Positions 49,712 through 57,608 of a DNA stretch of 64,000 nucleotides are shown in pieces; the first letter of the stretch is position 1, and each line of letters begins with the position of its first letter. The stretch spans positions 1 through 64,000 of the forward strand of contig NZ_CAJHBO010000011.1 of assembly GCF_904846645.1 (NCBI RefSeq), read 5' to 3'. Both the position numbers and the translations under genes were made by a program. This DNA is from Psychrobacter sp. Pi2-1 (GTDB lineage Bacteria > Pseudomonadota > Gammaproteobacteria > Pseudomonadales > Moraxellaceae). The notes beneath the pieces were generated by a model, which was not told the origin of the DNA, searched no databases, and was given only the letters and a program-made list of their open reading frames with translations.

Positions 49712-51802
49712 TTACTGCGCTTCCGTTTTTAGTGGCTTATCCAAAGGCACATTATACAATCGCAATGCTTCTTTCATCACATTATGGAAGACAGGGGCGA
49801 CCGTTAGACCAGCATAAATCTGACCGCGCGGGTCTTCGATAAGCATTACGCCTACCAGCTTTGGATTAGATGCAGGTGCCATACCAGCAAAGACGTTACG
49901 ATACTGATCCGTATAGTAACCACCGTCTGGATTGATACGGCGTGACGTACCCGTCTTACCTGCCACGCGATATCCATCAATGGCGGCGGCTTTCGCCGTA
50001 CCACCAGGCTCAGTCACGCTCTCAAGCATCTGTACAATCGACATTGCTTGCTCATGTGCCATAATGCGTTTGCTTGGCTGCGACTTATCATCTTTAATTA
50101 AAGTTAATGGATGCATGACTCCACCTGCTGCTAGGGCTGAATACGCCTGTGCAACCTGTGCCAATGTCACTTGCAGACCATAACCATAACTAACCGTCGC
50201 ACGGCGCGAGGTTTCTTTCTCTTTTGGCGTAACAATCAGACCGCTGCCCTCACCTGGGAACTGCAAAGGTGTTTTTGAGCCAAAGCCAAACTGTCGTTGC
50301 ATATTGCTAATAGCATCGGCTGGCAGTGATAGCGCAATCTTGGTAGAAGCAACGTTACTGGATTTCTGTAGTAGCGTTGCCATGTTAATCATACCCAAAT
50401 TATTATGATCTCGAATGGTATAGCCACGTACGCGAATCGAACCGGGATTGGTATCAATCAAGGTCGTTGGCGTATATTTACCCGAGTCTAGCGCTGCCGC
50501 CACGGTAAACGGTTTCATCACCGAACCTGGCTCAAACACATCTAACAGTGCGCGGTTACGCTGATTTTCACCTGTCATCTCGTTAAGGTTGTTCGAGTTA
50601 AACGACGGCCATGTCGATAGTGCTAATACTTCACCAGTTTGTACATCAACAATCATACCCGTGGACCAGCGGGCTTTTTGCAAGCGTCCAGCTTTTTCTA
50701 ACTCTTTATATAGCAAATACTGTAAGCGCGAATCAATCGTCAATGCCACATCTTTGCCTGGTACTTCCGGCTCAATCTGCTTAATTTCTTTTAGGCTGTT
50801 TTGTTTGGCGTCTTTTAGAACCAGAACTTTCCCATCATCACCTGCCAGATCTTTTTCATACTGACGCTCAATACCAGCACGGCCTTCATAGCCGCCTTCA
50901 GGATCCTTGGCGTTTTGACCCATAAAGCCCAGCAGCTGTGCATTAGACTGTGGCTGCGGGTAATAACGCTGAAAGAAATTCTTTTCGTAGACACCAGGGA
51001 AATCAAGCGAACTGACGCTTTGGGCAATCTCAGGTGTGACCTTATTAAGCAGTGGCAAATAGTGCGAACCTGCGCCAGATGGCAAAGCAGCTTTTACGGC
51101 TTTCTCATCGGTCACATCGATACTGTCATCAATAGCCGTGACTTTCTTTAGTTCATCGACCGAGATATTGGCAGCAGCGGCTAGCTTGGTCAGGTCCATA
51201 TTATCTAGACGCTTTTGCATACGCGCCTGTAATTGTGGACTGCTAGGATTGGTAATGATAATGCGCTTTAGCTCGTAATATTCACGCGAATAATCATGCG
51301 GACTGAATGAAACCGTCGCGAGCGGCGCGCTGACCGCAAGCGGTAGATTATTACGATCGGTAATCATACCGCGATAAGACTTCTGGGTACGCTCACTGGT
51401 AATAAGCTCATTGCCTTTGTCTTGATAGAACTGTGCGTTGGCAACCTGAATATAATAGGCGCGGCTAATCAATAGCGCTAATATGACCAGCGCTAGACCC
51501 CAGACCATACGAAAACGGTTTTTGTCTTGTTCGAAACCACCGAGAGCAGAAGCACCTGACGCTTTGCTCGAAAAAACCATTTTGCTCTTGCGGTTTTTTA
51601 CACTGGTGTAAGCCCCTTGGGTATCGCTTTTTTTGATGCGTCCGAATAGTTTTGCCTTACGATTGCTTGCAGCTTTATCGGGCTTGCTGCTCGTCTGACC
51701 AGATTTAGCAGCACTGGCTCGGCGGAGAGGTTTGGTTATCTTGCCGCTGGCTGGTTTCTTGCTGGTGTTTTTTGCGGTGGATTTAGGCTTTTTCTCACTC
51801 AT
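49712..51802 (-). CDS. ftsI: Septal transpeptidase PBP3 (FtsI)
   Basis: FtsI cross-links septal peptidoglycan and is the FtsW partner. The 696 residues include the active-site SVMK (Ser427), SSN (481-483) and KTG (616-618) motifs and the dimerisation region with GRAGIERQYEKDL. The membrane helix is at about 99-118, preceded by a tail of about 97 residues that carries 24 Lys/Arg and 3 acidic residues in its first 80. E. coli FtsI has only about 23 residues there. The start overlaps the ftsL stop by four bases (ATGA), so it is firmly the start. Confidence 0.97.
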   Translation of the reverse strand: MSEKKPKSTAKNTSKKPASGKITKPLRRASAAKSGQTSSKPDKAASNRKAKLFGRIKKSDTQGAYTSVKNRKSKMVFSSKASGASALGGFEQDKNRFRMVWGLALVILALLISRAYYIQVANAQFYQDKGNELITSERTQKSYRGMITDRNNLPLAVSAPLATVSFSPHDYSREYYELKRIIITNPSSPQLQARMQKRLDNMDLTKLAAAANISVDELKKVTAIDDSIDVTDEKAVKAALPSGAGSHYLPLLNKVTPEIAQSVSSLDFPGVYEKNFFQRYYPQPQSNAQLLGFMGQNAKDPEGGYEGRAGIERQYEKDLAGDDGKVLVLKDAKQNSLKEIKQIEPEVPGKDVALTIDSRLQYLLYKELEKAGRLQKARWSTGMIVDVQTGEVLALSTWPSFNSNNLNEMTGENQRNRALLDVFEPGSVMKPFTVAAALDSGKYTPTTLIDTNPGSIRVRGYTIRDHNNLGMINMATLLQKSSNVASTKIALSLPADAISNMQRQFGFGSKTPLQFPGEGSGLIVTPKEKETSRRATVSYGYGLQVTLAQVAQAYSALAAGGVMHPLTLIKDDKSQPSKRIMAHEQAMSIVQMLESVTEPGGTAKAAAIDGYRVAGKTGTSRRINPDGGYYTDQYRNVFAGMAPASNPKLVGVMLIEDPRGQIYAGLTVAPVFHNVMKEALRLYNVPLDKPLKTEAQ

Positions 51803-52281
51803 TGTCCTGCCTCCATCGCTGGTTCTTCAGGAGAGATGTCGGTAGAGGCACGTGGACCAATAACGTCAGACATATCTTCATCTGAGTCTTCCGTAACCAC
51901 TGGCACCAATGCCGTAGCGACACCAGGCTGGATAATCAGCTTATCCTTTAATGTTGGCGAATACATACCCAGTTCAGCAACCGCTCGACTGGCAATCTGC
52001 GGAGTGGCGCTAAAAGTTTGTTGCTCAATCAATAGACGCTGATGCTCTACTTGTAGCTTACGTTCTTGTTTTTTCATGTCTTGCAAGGTTTTGTAGTCCT
52101 GATGATATTGCTGAACTTCTTCGGCAGTTTTGATACCACTCCATACAATCGTGGCTGCCAATAGCAGTAGCACGACCACATAAATGCTCACCACATTAAA
52201 CCGGCGCACGAACAGCTCGCCGACATCGGTATTATAAGGTGTAGCAGTGCGGCGATTCGCAGGTTTGTCAGATATTGCCAT
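51799..52281 (-). CDS. ftsL: Cell division protein FtsL
   Basis: FtsL is the bitopic divisome protein that joins FtsQB to FtsWI. The 160-residue protein has a cytoplasmic basic tail, a membrane helix (SIYVVVLLLLAATIVWSGI, about 32-50) and a coiled coil (about 55-95). An acidic C-terminal extension follows (TEDSDEDMSDV...SPEEPAME), about 35 residues longer than the usual FtsL (about 110-125). It sits between rsmH and ftsI as in the standard order. Confidence 0.9.
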   Translation of the reverse strand: MAISDKPANRRTATPYNTDVGELFVRRFNVVSIYVVVLLLLAATIVWSGIKTAEEVQQYHQDYKTLQDMKKQERKLQVEHQRLLIEQQTFSATPQIASRAVAELGMYSPTLKDKLIIQPGVATALVPVVTEDSDEDMSDVIGPRASTDISPEEPAMEAGQ

Positions 52282-52690
52282 GACGATCTCAAAAAGGTGA
52301 ACGTAAACGATAGAGTAGATAACGGATTGCGAAAGATGAACGTGTCATTATTCGGTCATACCATCGATAAATATAAAAACAAAGACACTTATAAGTGTAA
52401 AAACTAAACTAAAAAAAACGAATGTAAAAACACATTCAATAGCTAATATATTTAGGAGCCATAAATCATTACAACTCATGGCTATCAATAGGTCATGCCA
52501 CAACCAAACACGTTGCATGGCTATCTACATATAAAGCCATTCAACTATCATGCAGATAAAAACCAACTGCTGAGCCTAACAGACAATATTTACAGATTTT
52601 TAACAGTGGCGTAGCCATTAGGACATTTGCGCATCATTTAGACAAACATTAGCAATCTTATTCGACTATGGCTTGTGGCATCATGTTGTT
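52282..52690. other. rsmH-ftsL spacer, 409 bp
   Basis: In most bacteria these genes nearly touch. Here 409 bases hold a perfect 14-bp palindrome ACACTTATAAGTGT (52385-52398) and a weak hairpin at 52411-52437: GAATGT/ACATTC with eight T after it on the minus strand. This resembles an attenuator. An internal promoter for ftsL onward is plausible. Confidence 0.6.
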
Positions 52691-53842
52691 CTATGATTTT
52701 GTTGTCTGCTCATAAGCTGTATCAGTACGCGTTGCCATACGCAACCATGCACTGCGCGCGCGCGGGTTTTGGCTCGTTTCAGCTTTGCTTGGGCCAACGC
52801 GTTTAGGTTTGCTAAAGTAACGTGGACGATTCGGCGGCATTGGCAGGTTTTCGTCTTCTGGATACTGCCCTTTGCTATGACGCTGCAAAAACTGCTTGAT
52901 ACGGCGATCTTCTAATGAGTGAAAACTAATGACCGCAAGCTGCCCACCTGACTTTAAGATAGGAATGCTTTGCGCTAAAAAGTCGTCAACATCGCCCAAC
53001 TCATTATTAATAAAGATACGCATGGCCTGAAAGCTTTGCGTTGCTGGATGTTTGCCGCGCTGCCAGTTGGGATGCGCTACTTTGATAACTTCTGCTAGCT
53101 CGAGCGTAGACTCATAGCTCTCCATCTGTTTGATAGCGCGGGCAATACGGCGACTATGACGCTCTTCGCCAAACTCATAAAGCACATTGGCCAACGTTTC
53201 ATCATCGACTTTCTCAAGCCATTCGGCAACTGACTGGCCACGACTGGTATCCATACGCATGTCTACTGCCCCATCACGCATAAAGCTAAAGCCGCGACTA
53301 CCATCATCAATCTGCGGTGATGAAATACCCAAATCTGCCATTAAGCCATCAACTTCACTGGTACCCATAGCAGCCAGACTGTCGGTCAACGTCGCAAAAC
53401 TATCGTGAACCACACGCACGCGGCTGTCTTTGCTTGCCAGCTCTTGCGCCACACTAATGGCTGTTGGATCTTTGTCAAAGACAATCAGTGTGGCGTCATC
53501 GGCAAGTTGACTTAGTAGCAGTCGGCTATGGCCACCACGGCCAAAAGTTGCATCAACGTAGATACCACTTATATTTAAGCTATTTTGGTCGCCTTCTGTT
53601 TGCTTAGGCAAGGATTTTACACCGAGCACCGCAGCGACAGTCTCTTGCAGCAGCACCGCATCATGGACAAAACTTAATTCATCAGACGTGATATCGCCCT
53701 CATGACGGGCGTGAGTAACATCCAGATCGACATCTTGCGTAGACGCATCCTTTATAGCAGAAGGACTAGACACTGACTCAGAGAGATCAGCGGCGGCAGA
53801 AGGACTGGCTTTCGATTTTGGCTTAGACTTTGATAGGGACAC
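52691..53842 (-). CDS. rsmH: 16S rRNA (cytosine-1402-N4)-methyltransferase
   Basis: RsmH methylates N4 of C1402 in the ribosomal P site. The core has GIYVDATFGRGGHSRLLL (SAM site), LMADLGISSPQIDDGSRGFSFMRDGAVDMRMD, FGEERHSRRIARAI, ATQSFQAMRIFINNEL and VISFHSLEDRRIKQF. It is the first dcw gene here; mraZ is not found. No ATG is available before the core: the frame starts at a GTG at 53935 or at a GTG at 53842 (VSLSKSKPKSK), which I prefer because no better ribosome site exists. Either way the N-terminus has a Ser/Asp-rich extension of about 55-85 residues before HDAVLLQETVA. Confidence 0.95.
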   Translation of the reverse strand: MSLSKSKPKSKASPSAAADLSESVSSPSAIKDASTQDVDLDVTHARHEGDITSDELSFVHDAVLLQETVAAVLGVKSLPKQTEGDQNSLNISGIYVDATFGRGGHSRLLLSQLADDATLIVFDKDPTAISVAQELASKDSRVRVVHDSFATLTDSLAAMGTSEVDGLMADLGISSPQIDDGSRGFSFMRDGAVDMRMDTSRGQSVAEWLEKVDDETLANVLYEFGEERHSRRIARAIKQMESYESTLELAEVIKVAHPNWQRGKHPATQSFQAMRIFINNELGDVDDFLAQSIPILKSGGQLAVISFHSLEDRRIKQFLQRHSKGQYPEDENLPMPPNRPRYFSKPKRVGPSKAETSQNPRARSAWLRMATRTDTAYEQTTKS

Positions 53843-54092
53843 AAACAACTCAATAGATGACGACCGTACTGGCCAGTAATTAGATGAAAATAAACAAGTT
53901 ATGACTTGCTTAGCATTATTATCGCAAGGATACACCTGTAGTCAAGCACTAGAAGGGCTTTTCATTAAAAATATCACATGTCTCTGTTATACTAGCGCTA
54001 TATTTTACGCTATTTCTTAACATCGACTTCATATCTTTCATCGCTATTTATACTAATAGCTTATATCGATAGCAAACTTTGAGACTTTTATC

Positions 54093-55616
54093 ATGCAAAC
54101 CTCTACTGACAGCACGCGCCCTGTACGTACGCGTATCGCCCCATCACCAACTGGCTTCCCGCACGTAGGTACTGCCTATATTGCTCTATTTAACTTGGCT
54201 TTTGCCAAAGCTCACGGCGGCGAATTCATCTTACGTATCGAAGACACTGATCAGACTCGCTCGACTGAGCAATCAGAACAAATGATTTTGGATGCCCTAC
54301 GCTGGGTTGGTCTAGATTGGAGCGAGGGCCCAGATATTGGCGGCCCACACGCCCCTTATCGTCAGAGCGAACGTAGCGATATCTATAAAAAGCACGCTGA
54401 GATACTCATAGAAAAAGACCATGCGTTCCGCTGTTTTTGTACCCCTGAAGAGTTAGACGCTATGCGTGCTGAGCAAATGGCCAATGGCGAGACCCCTCGT
54501 TATGATGGTCGCTGTGCCCATCTTGCACCAGAAAAAACTGAGCAATTGGTAAGCGAGGGCAAATCACACGTGATTCGTATGCGAGTGCCAACCGAAGGCA
54601 CTTGTCAAGTACAAGACATGCTGCGCGGTACGGTTGAGTTCCCTTGGACTCAAGTCGATATGCAAGTACTGCTAAAAACAGACGGCATGCCAACCTATCA
54701 TCTAGCCAACGTCGTCGATGACCATCTGATGGAAATCACCCATGTGATGCGCGGTGAAGAGTGGTTGAACTCTGCGCCTAAGCATCAACTACTTTATGAT
54801 TATTTTGGTTGGGAAATGCCTACGCTTTGCCACATGCCGCTACTGCGTAATCCTGATAAATCAAAACTGTCTAAACGCAAAAACCCAACCTCTATCACCT
54901 ACTATCGTGATGCAGGCGTGCTACCTGAAGCGCTGCTAAACTATCTCGGTCGTATGGGCTACTCAATGCCTAATGATGCTGAGCAGTTCACACTAGAAGA
55001 AATGATTGCCAGCTTTGATATTCAGCGTGTGTCGCTTGGTGGCCCTATCTTCGATATCGAAAAGCTCAACTGGCTCAATGCAGAATGGCTACGTGCGCTT
55101 AGCCCTGAAGAGCTAAAGAATAAAATCCTTGAGTGGGCCAGCAACAGTGACAAGCTAACCGCTATCGCAGCGGCGATTCAGCCACGTATCGAGCTATTGT
55201 CTGATGCGGTTAATTGGGGTGGTTTCTACTTCCAAAACCTACCTGACATCAATGCTGAGAGTTTCACTCATAAATCGCTCACCCCTGAGCAAATTATCGA
55301 GATGCTGCAATTAGCACTTTGGCAATTAGAAGTCTTGCCAACGTGGTCAGAAGAAAACATCTACGCCACACTAAAAGGCCTTGCTGCTCATCTGGATATC
55401 AAGATGCGTGACTTTATGGCGCCGTTCTTTATCGCTATCGCTGGTAGCACCTCATCGACGCCAGTCATGAACTCTATGGCGATTATCGGTGCTGACATGA
55501 CCTTGACTCGCTTGCGTCATGCAGTTGATGTATTAGGCGGCCTCGGTAAAAAGAAACTGAAAAAACTTGAGAAACAAGCGGCAGAATTGCCAGATTTCTT
55601 AGCTGCTGCTGAATAG
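54093..55616 (+). CDS. gltX: Glutamyl-tRNA synthetase
   Basis: GltX charges tRNA-Glu. The 507-residue class I enzyme has HVGT (HIGH, 24-27) in [15 protein letters not shown] and [13 protein letters not shown] near the Zn-binding region. It also has [23 protein letters not shown] and SKLSKRKN (KMSKS), and an anticodon-binding domain after 330. It is divergent from rsmH and is followed by a terminator and, further on, by tRNA-Ala and tRNA-Glu. Confidence 0.98.
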   Translation: MQTSTDSTRPVRTRIAPSPTGFPHVGTAYIALFNLAFAKAHGGEFILRIEDTDQTRSTEQSEQMILDALRWVGLDWSEGPDIGGPHAPYRQSERSDIYKKHAEILIEKDHAFRCFCTPEELDAMRAEQMANGETPRYDGRCAHLAPEKTEQLVSEGKSHVIRMRVPTEGTCQVQDMLRGTVEFPWTQVDMQVLLKTDGMPTYHLANVVDDHLMEITHVMRGEEWLNSAPKHQLLYDYFGWEMPTLCHMPLLRNPDKSKLSKRKNPTSITYYRDAGVLPEALLNYLGRMGYSMPNDAEQFTLEEMIASFDIQRVSLGGPIFDIEKLNWLNAEWLRALSPEELKNKILEWASNSDKLTAIAAAIQPRIELLSDAVNWGGFYFQNLPDINAESFTHKSLTPEQIIEMLQLALWQLEVLPTWSEENIYATLKGLAAHLDIKMRDFMAPFFIAIAGSTSSTPVMNSMAIIGADMTLTRLRHAVDVLGGLGKKKLKKLEKQAAELPDFLAAAE

Positions 55617-55673
55617 TTCAGAAGCTGAACAACTTATCTACTAAACAGTTAACTAGCTAAACTTGTCGAATGT

Positions 55674-55706
55674 AAAAGGGTCAGGCCATCTCTGGCCCTT
55701 TTTTCG
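55674..55706 (+). terminator. Intrinsic terminator after gltX
   Basis: AAAAGGGTCAG pairs with CTGGCCCTTTT (one G-U pair, loop GCCATCT), followed by T. It lies 57 bases after the gltX stop. Confidence 0.82.
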
Positions 55707-55775
55707 TTGTTAATCAGTACAACTACCCTCGTATTATTAAACGTCTTTTATTAAATATTTCAATTGGAAATAAAC

Positions 55776-56141
55776 ATGGCCGCTAAAACCATCACAATAG
55801 AAAGCAAAGATTATGTCTTTAACACGCTAAAAGAAGCACAGAAATATTATGATGCCATCGTCAAAGAGCTTTTTGAGGCAAACCTAACCCTGACGACAGG
55901 TCAAGACTTCGAAGATTTTAAATGGATATACACCACGTACTGTGGCTACACCAAGCATAATCTAGATAAATTGGGCGAATATGACATCATTGGCGTCAAA
56001 GGTATCAGAACGATCCGAGAAAAAGGCGGTCAATATATGCCAACTGAATGCTGTGCGATTGTTTTTTCTGATGGCAGCGAAGAAGAGTTTTATACCGATA
56101 AAGCCATCAAAGAGATCGCACTTAAGCAAAATCCACGCTAA
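55776..56141 (+). CDS. DUF3223-like small protein
   Basis: The 121-residue protein has the DUF3223 pattern: ITIESKDYVFNTLKEAQKYYDAIVKELFEAN, an internal segment DFEDFKWIYTTYC and the end TECCAIVFSDGSEEEFYTDKAI. The family resembles a domain found in plant and bacterial RNA-polymerase-associated proteins (DCL-like); function here is unknown. The ATG at 55776 has GGAAA ahead, while a TTG at 55764 does not. The family call is moderate in confidence, the gene call strong. Confidence 0.72.
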   Translation: MAAKTITIESKDYVFNTLKEAQKYYDAIVKELFEANLTLTTGQDFEDFKWIYTTYCGYTKHNLDKLGEYDIIGVKGIRTIREKGGQYMPTECCAIVFSDGSEEEFYTDKAIKEIALKQNPR

Positions 56142-56217
56142 TTCGGACGTGTTGAGCCTTTAAAATAGGCTAAATCACTTTTTTTTGCATATTTATGAAT
56201 TATTTTTAAAATAGTTG

Positions 56218-56246
56218 TTGACAGGGCTGCCGGTCTTGCATAAAAT
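56218..56246 (+). promoter_or_regulatory. Sigma-70 promoter of tRNA-Ala
   Basis: TTGACA (56218-56223) and TAAAAT (56241-56246) are 17 bases apart, followed by a GC-containing discriminator (ACGCAC), then the tRNA at 56264. Confidence 0.9.
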
Positions 56247-56263
56247 ACGCACACTCTTAGCGA

Positions 56264-56339
56264 GGGGCTATAGCTCAGTTGGTAGAGCACTTGCATGGCA
56301 TGCAAGGGGTCAACGGTTCGACTCCGTTTAGCTCCACCA
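56264..56339 (+). tRNA. tRNA-Ala (anticodon GGC)
   Basis: This 76-nt tRNA with CCA has the acceptor GGGGCTA/TAGCTCC (with a G-U pair) and the anticodon stem CTTGC/GCAAG about loop ATGGCAT (anticodon GGC, reading GCC and GCU). A standard T-arm with TTCGACT is present, and the discriminator is A. Confidence 0.98.
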
Positions 56340-56487
56340 TACTTATTTATAGCAACGCTCAGTATTACTGAAACGTAATAATAAATACTCGCTAGTAGGA
56401 CGATATCAGCACCTAGGCAATGCTTATTTAATAAGCTATCTGATATTGTGAAGTACCGTTGTAACCACTGGTTATAACACTCTATGC

Positions 56488-56563
56488 GTCCCCATCGTCT
56501 AGAGGCCTAGGACACCGCCCTTTCACGGCGGTAACGGGGGTTCGAATCCCCCTGGGGACGCCA
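56488..56563 (+). tRNA. tRNA-Glu (anticodon TTC)
   Basis: This 76-nt tRNA with CCA has the acceptor GTCCCCA/TGGGGAC, the anticodon stem CCGCC/GGCGG about loop CTTTCAC (anticodon UUC) and the T-arm GGGGG-TTCGAAT-CCCCC. It lies just downstream of gltX, whose product charges it, and may be co-transcribed with the preceding tRNA-Ala. Confidence 0.98.
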
Positions 56564-56625
56564 CTATTCGGCGTCACTTATTAGCACTTTTGCTTAGCAT
56601 TAGGTTAGACTAATAAGCGAACAAT

Positions 56626-56663
56626 AAAAAAGCCCAGCCATCATATGGTGACTGGGCTTTTTT
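56626..56663 (+). terminator. Intrinsic terminator after tRNA-Glu
   Basis: AGCCCAG pairs with CTGGGCT, with additional CCA/TGG pairs inside, followed by six T and preceded by A. It lies about 65 bases after the tRNA. Confidence 0.85.
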
Positions 56664-56855
56664 ATGTCTGTCGTTTCTCAACATCCTCTATTCTGTTGTC
56701 GTTAGCTTATTATTAATAGCTGCTAGCTTACTGTTGATAGCACTATTGCCAACCTATCTAATACTCGTTAATATCGATCTGACAAGCGTATTTATAAAGT
56801 GCAGCCACATACTATAAATGATGGGGCTTAGCGTGATTAAAGGGAAGTGATTGCT

Positions 56856-57509
56856 ATGTTTGGTATCGAGAATTATCTAGGGTTTATTTTAGCGGCTATT
56901 TTGTTAAACCTAACGCCAGGTACGGATAGCATGTACATCATCACCCGTAGTGTCTCACAGGGGCAAACAGCAGGGGTTTATTCTGTTCTTGGCATTACTT
57001 CGGGTATTTTGGTACATACGTTATTGGCGGCGCTAGGATTGTCCGTATTACTTGCCAACTCCCCTACCGCTTTTATGATTGTTAAGTATATTGGGGCCAG
57101 CTATTTGTGTTATTTAGGTCTAAAAATGCTACTGAGCAAAAACTCGAGCTCGATAGCAAACAATTTATTCAAAGATCAGAACGTGACTAGCCAAAAGGCT
57201 GTAGATGGTTGGCAAATATATAAGCAAGGTGTGTTAACCAATACTTTTAACCCAAAAGTCGCTCTATTCTTTCTCGCGTTTTTTCCTCAGTTTATCGACG
57301 CTAATTATGCTTATGGCATGCTGTCATTTTTAATGTTGGGACTGACTTTTGCCACCACAGGCTTTATATGGTGCTTGTGTTTGGCAATGTTGGCGTCAAA
57401 GTTCAGCAAAAAACTAAGAGAGAATCCAAAAATTGAATCCATGATGAATAAAATAAGTGGTGTCGTATTTATGGGGCTAGGAATTAAGCTGTTGACTGAG
57501 AAGACTTAA
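56856..57509 (+). CDS. LysE/RhtB-family amino acid exporter
   Basis: The 217-residue membrane protein begins MFGIENYLGFILAAILLNLTPGTDSMYIITRSVSQGQTAG, the conserved LysE start with the LTPG(T)D loop, and has six hydrophobic segments. GVLTNTFNPKVALFFLAFFPQFI is the family motif for segments 4-5. These export amino acids or their analogues; the substrate is unknown. The start is the ATG at 56856 because the AGGGA site is about 10 bases away; a GTG at 56847 sits too close to it. Confidence 0.92.
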   Translation: MFGIENYLGFILAAILLNLTPGTDSMYIITRSVSQGQTAGVYSVLGITSGILVHTLLAALGLSVLLANSPTAFMIVKYIGASYLCYLGLKMLLSKNSSSIANNLFKDQNVTSQKAVDGWQIYKQGVLTNTFNPKVALFFLAFFPQFIDANYAYGMLSFLMLGLTFATTGFIWCLCLAMLASKFSKKLRENPKIESMMNKISGVVFMGLGIKLLTEKT

Positions 57510-57543
57510 AGAGTAAAGTAACAAGAAGAAAAACGTCTTCCAT

Positions 57544-57586
57544 AAAAAAGCCCAATCCCCTACTTTGAAGGAGATTGGGCTTTTTG
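57544..57586. terminator. Bidirectional terminator between LysE-type gene and acnA
   Basis: AAAAAGCCCAATC (57545-57557) pairs with GATTGGGCTTTTT (57573-57585); T runs on both sides serve the converging genes. Confidence 0.92.
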
Positions 57587-57608
57587 TCATATAAAGCTTA
57601 ACTAATTG

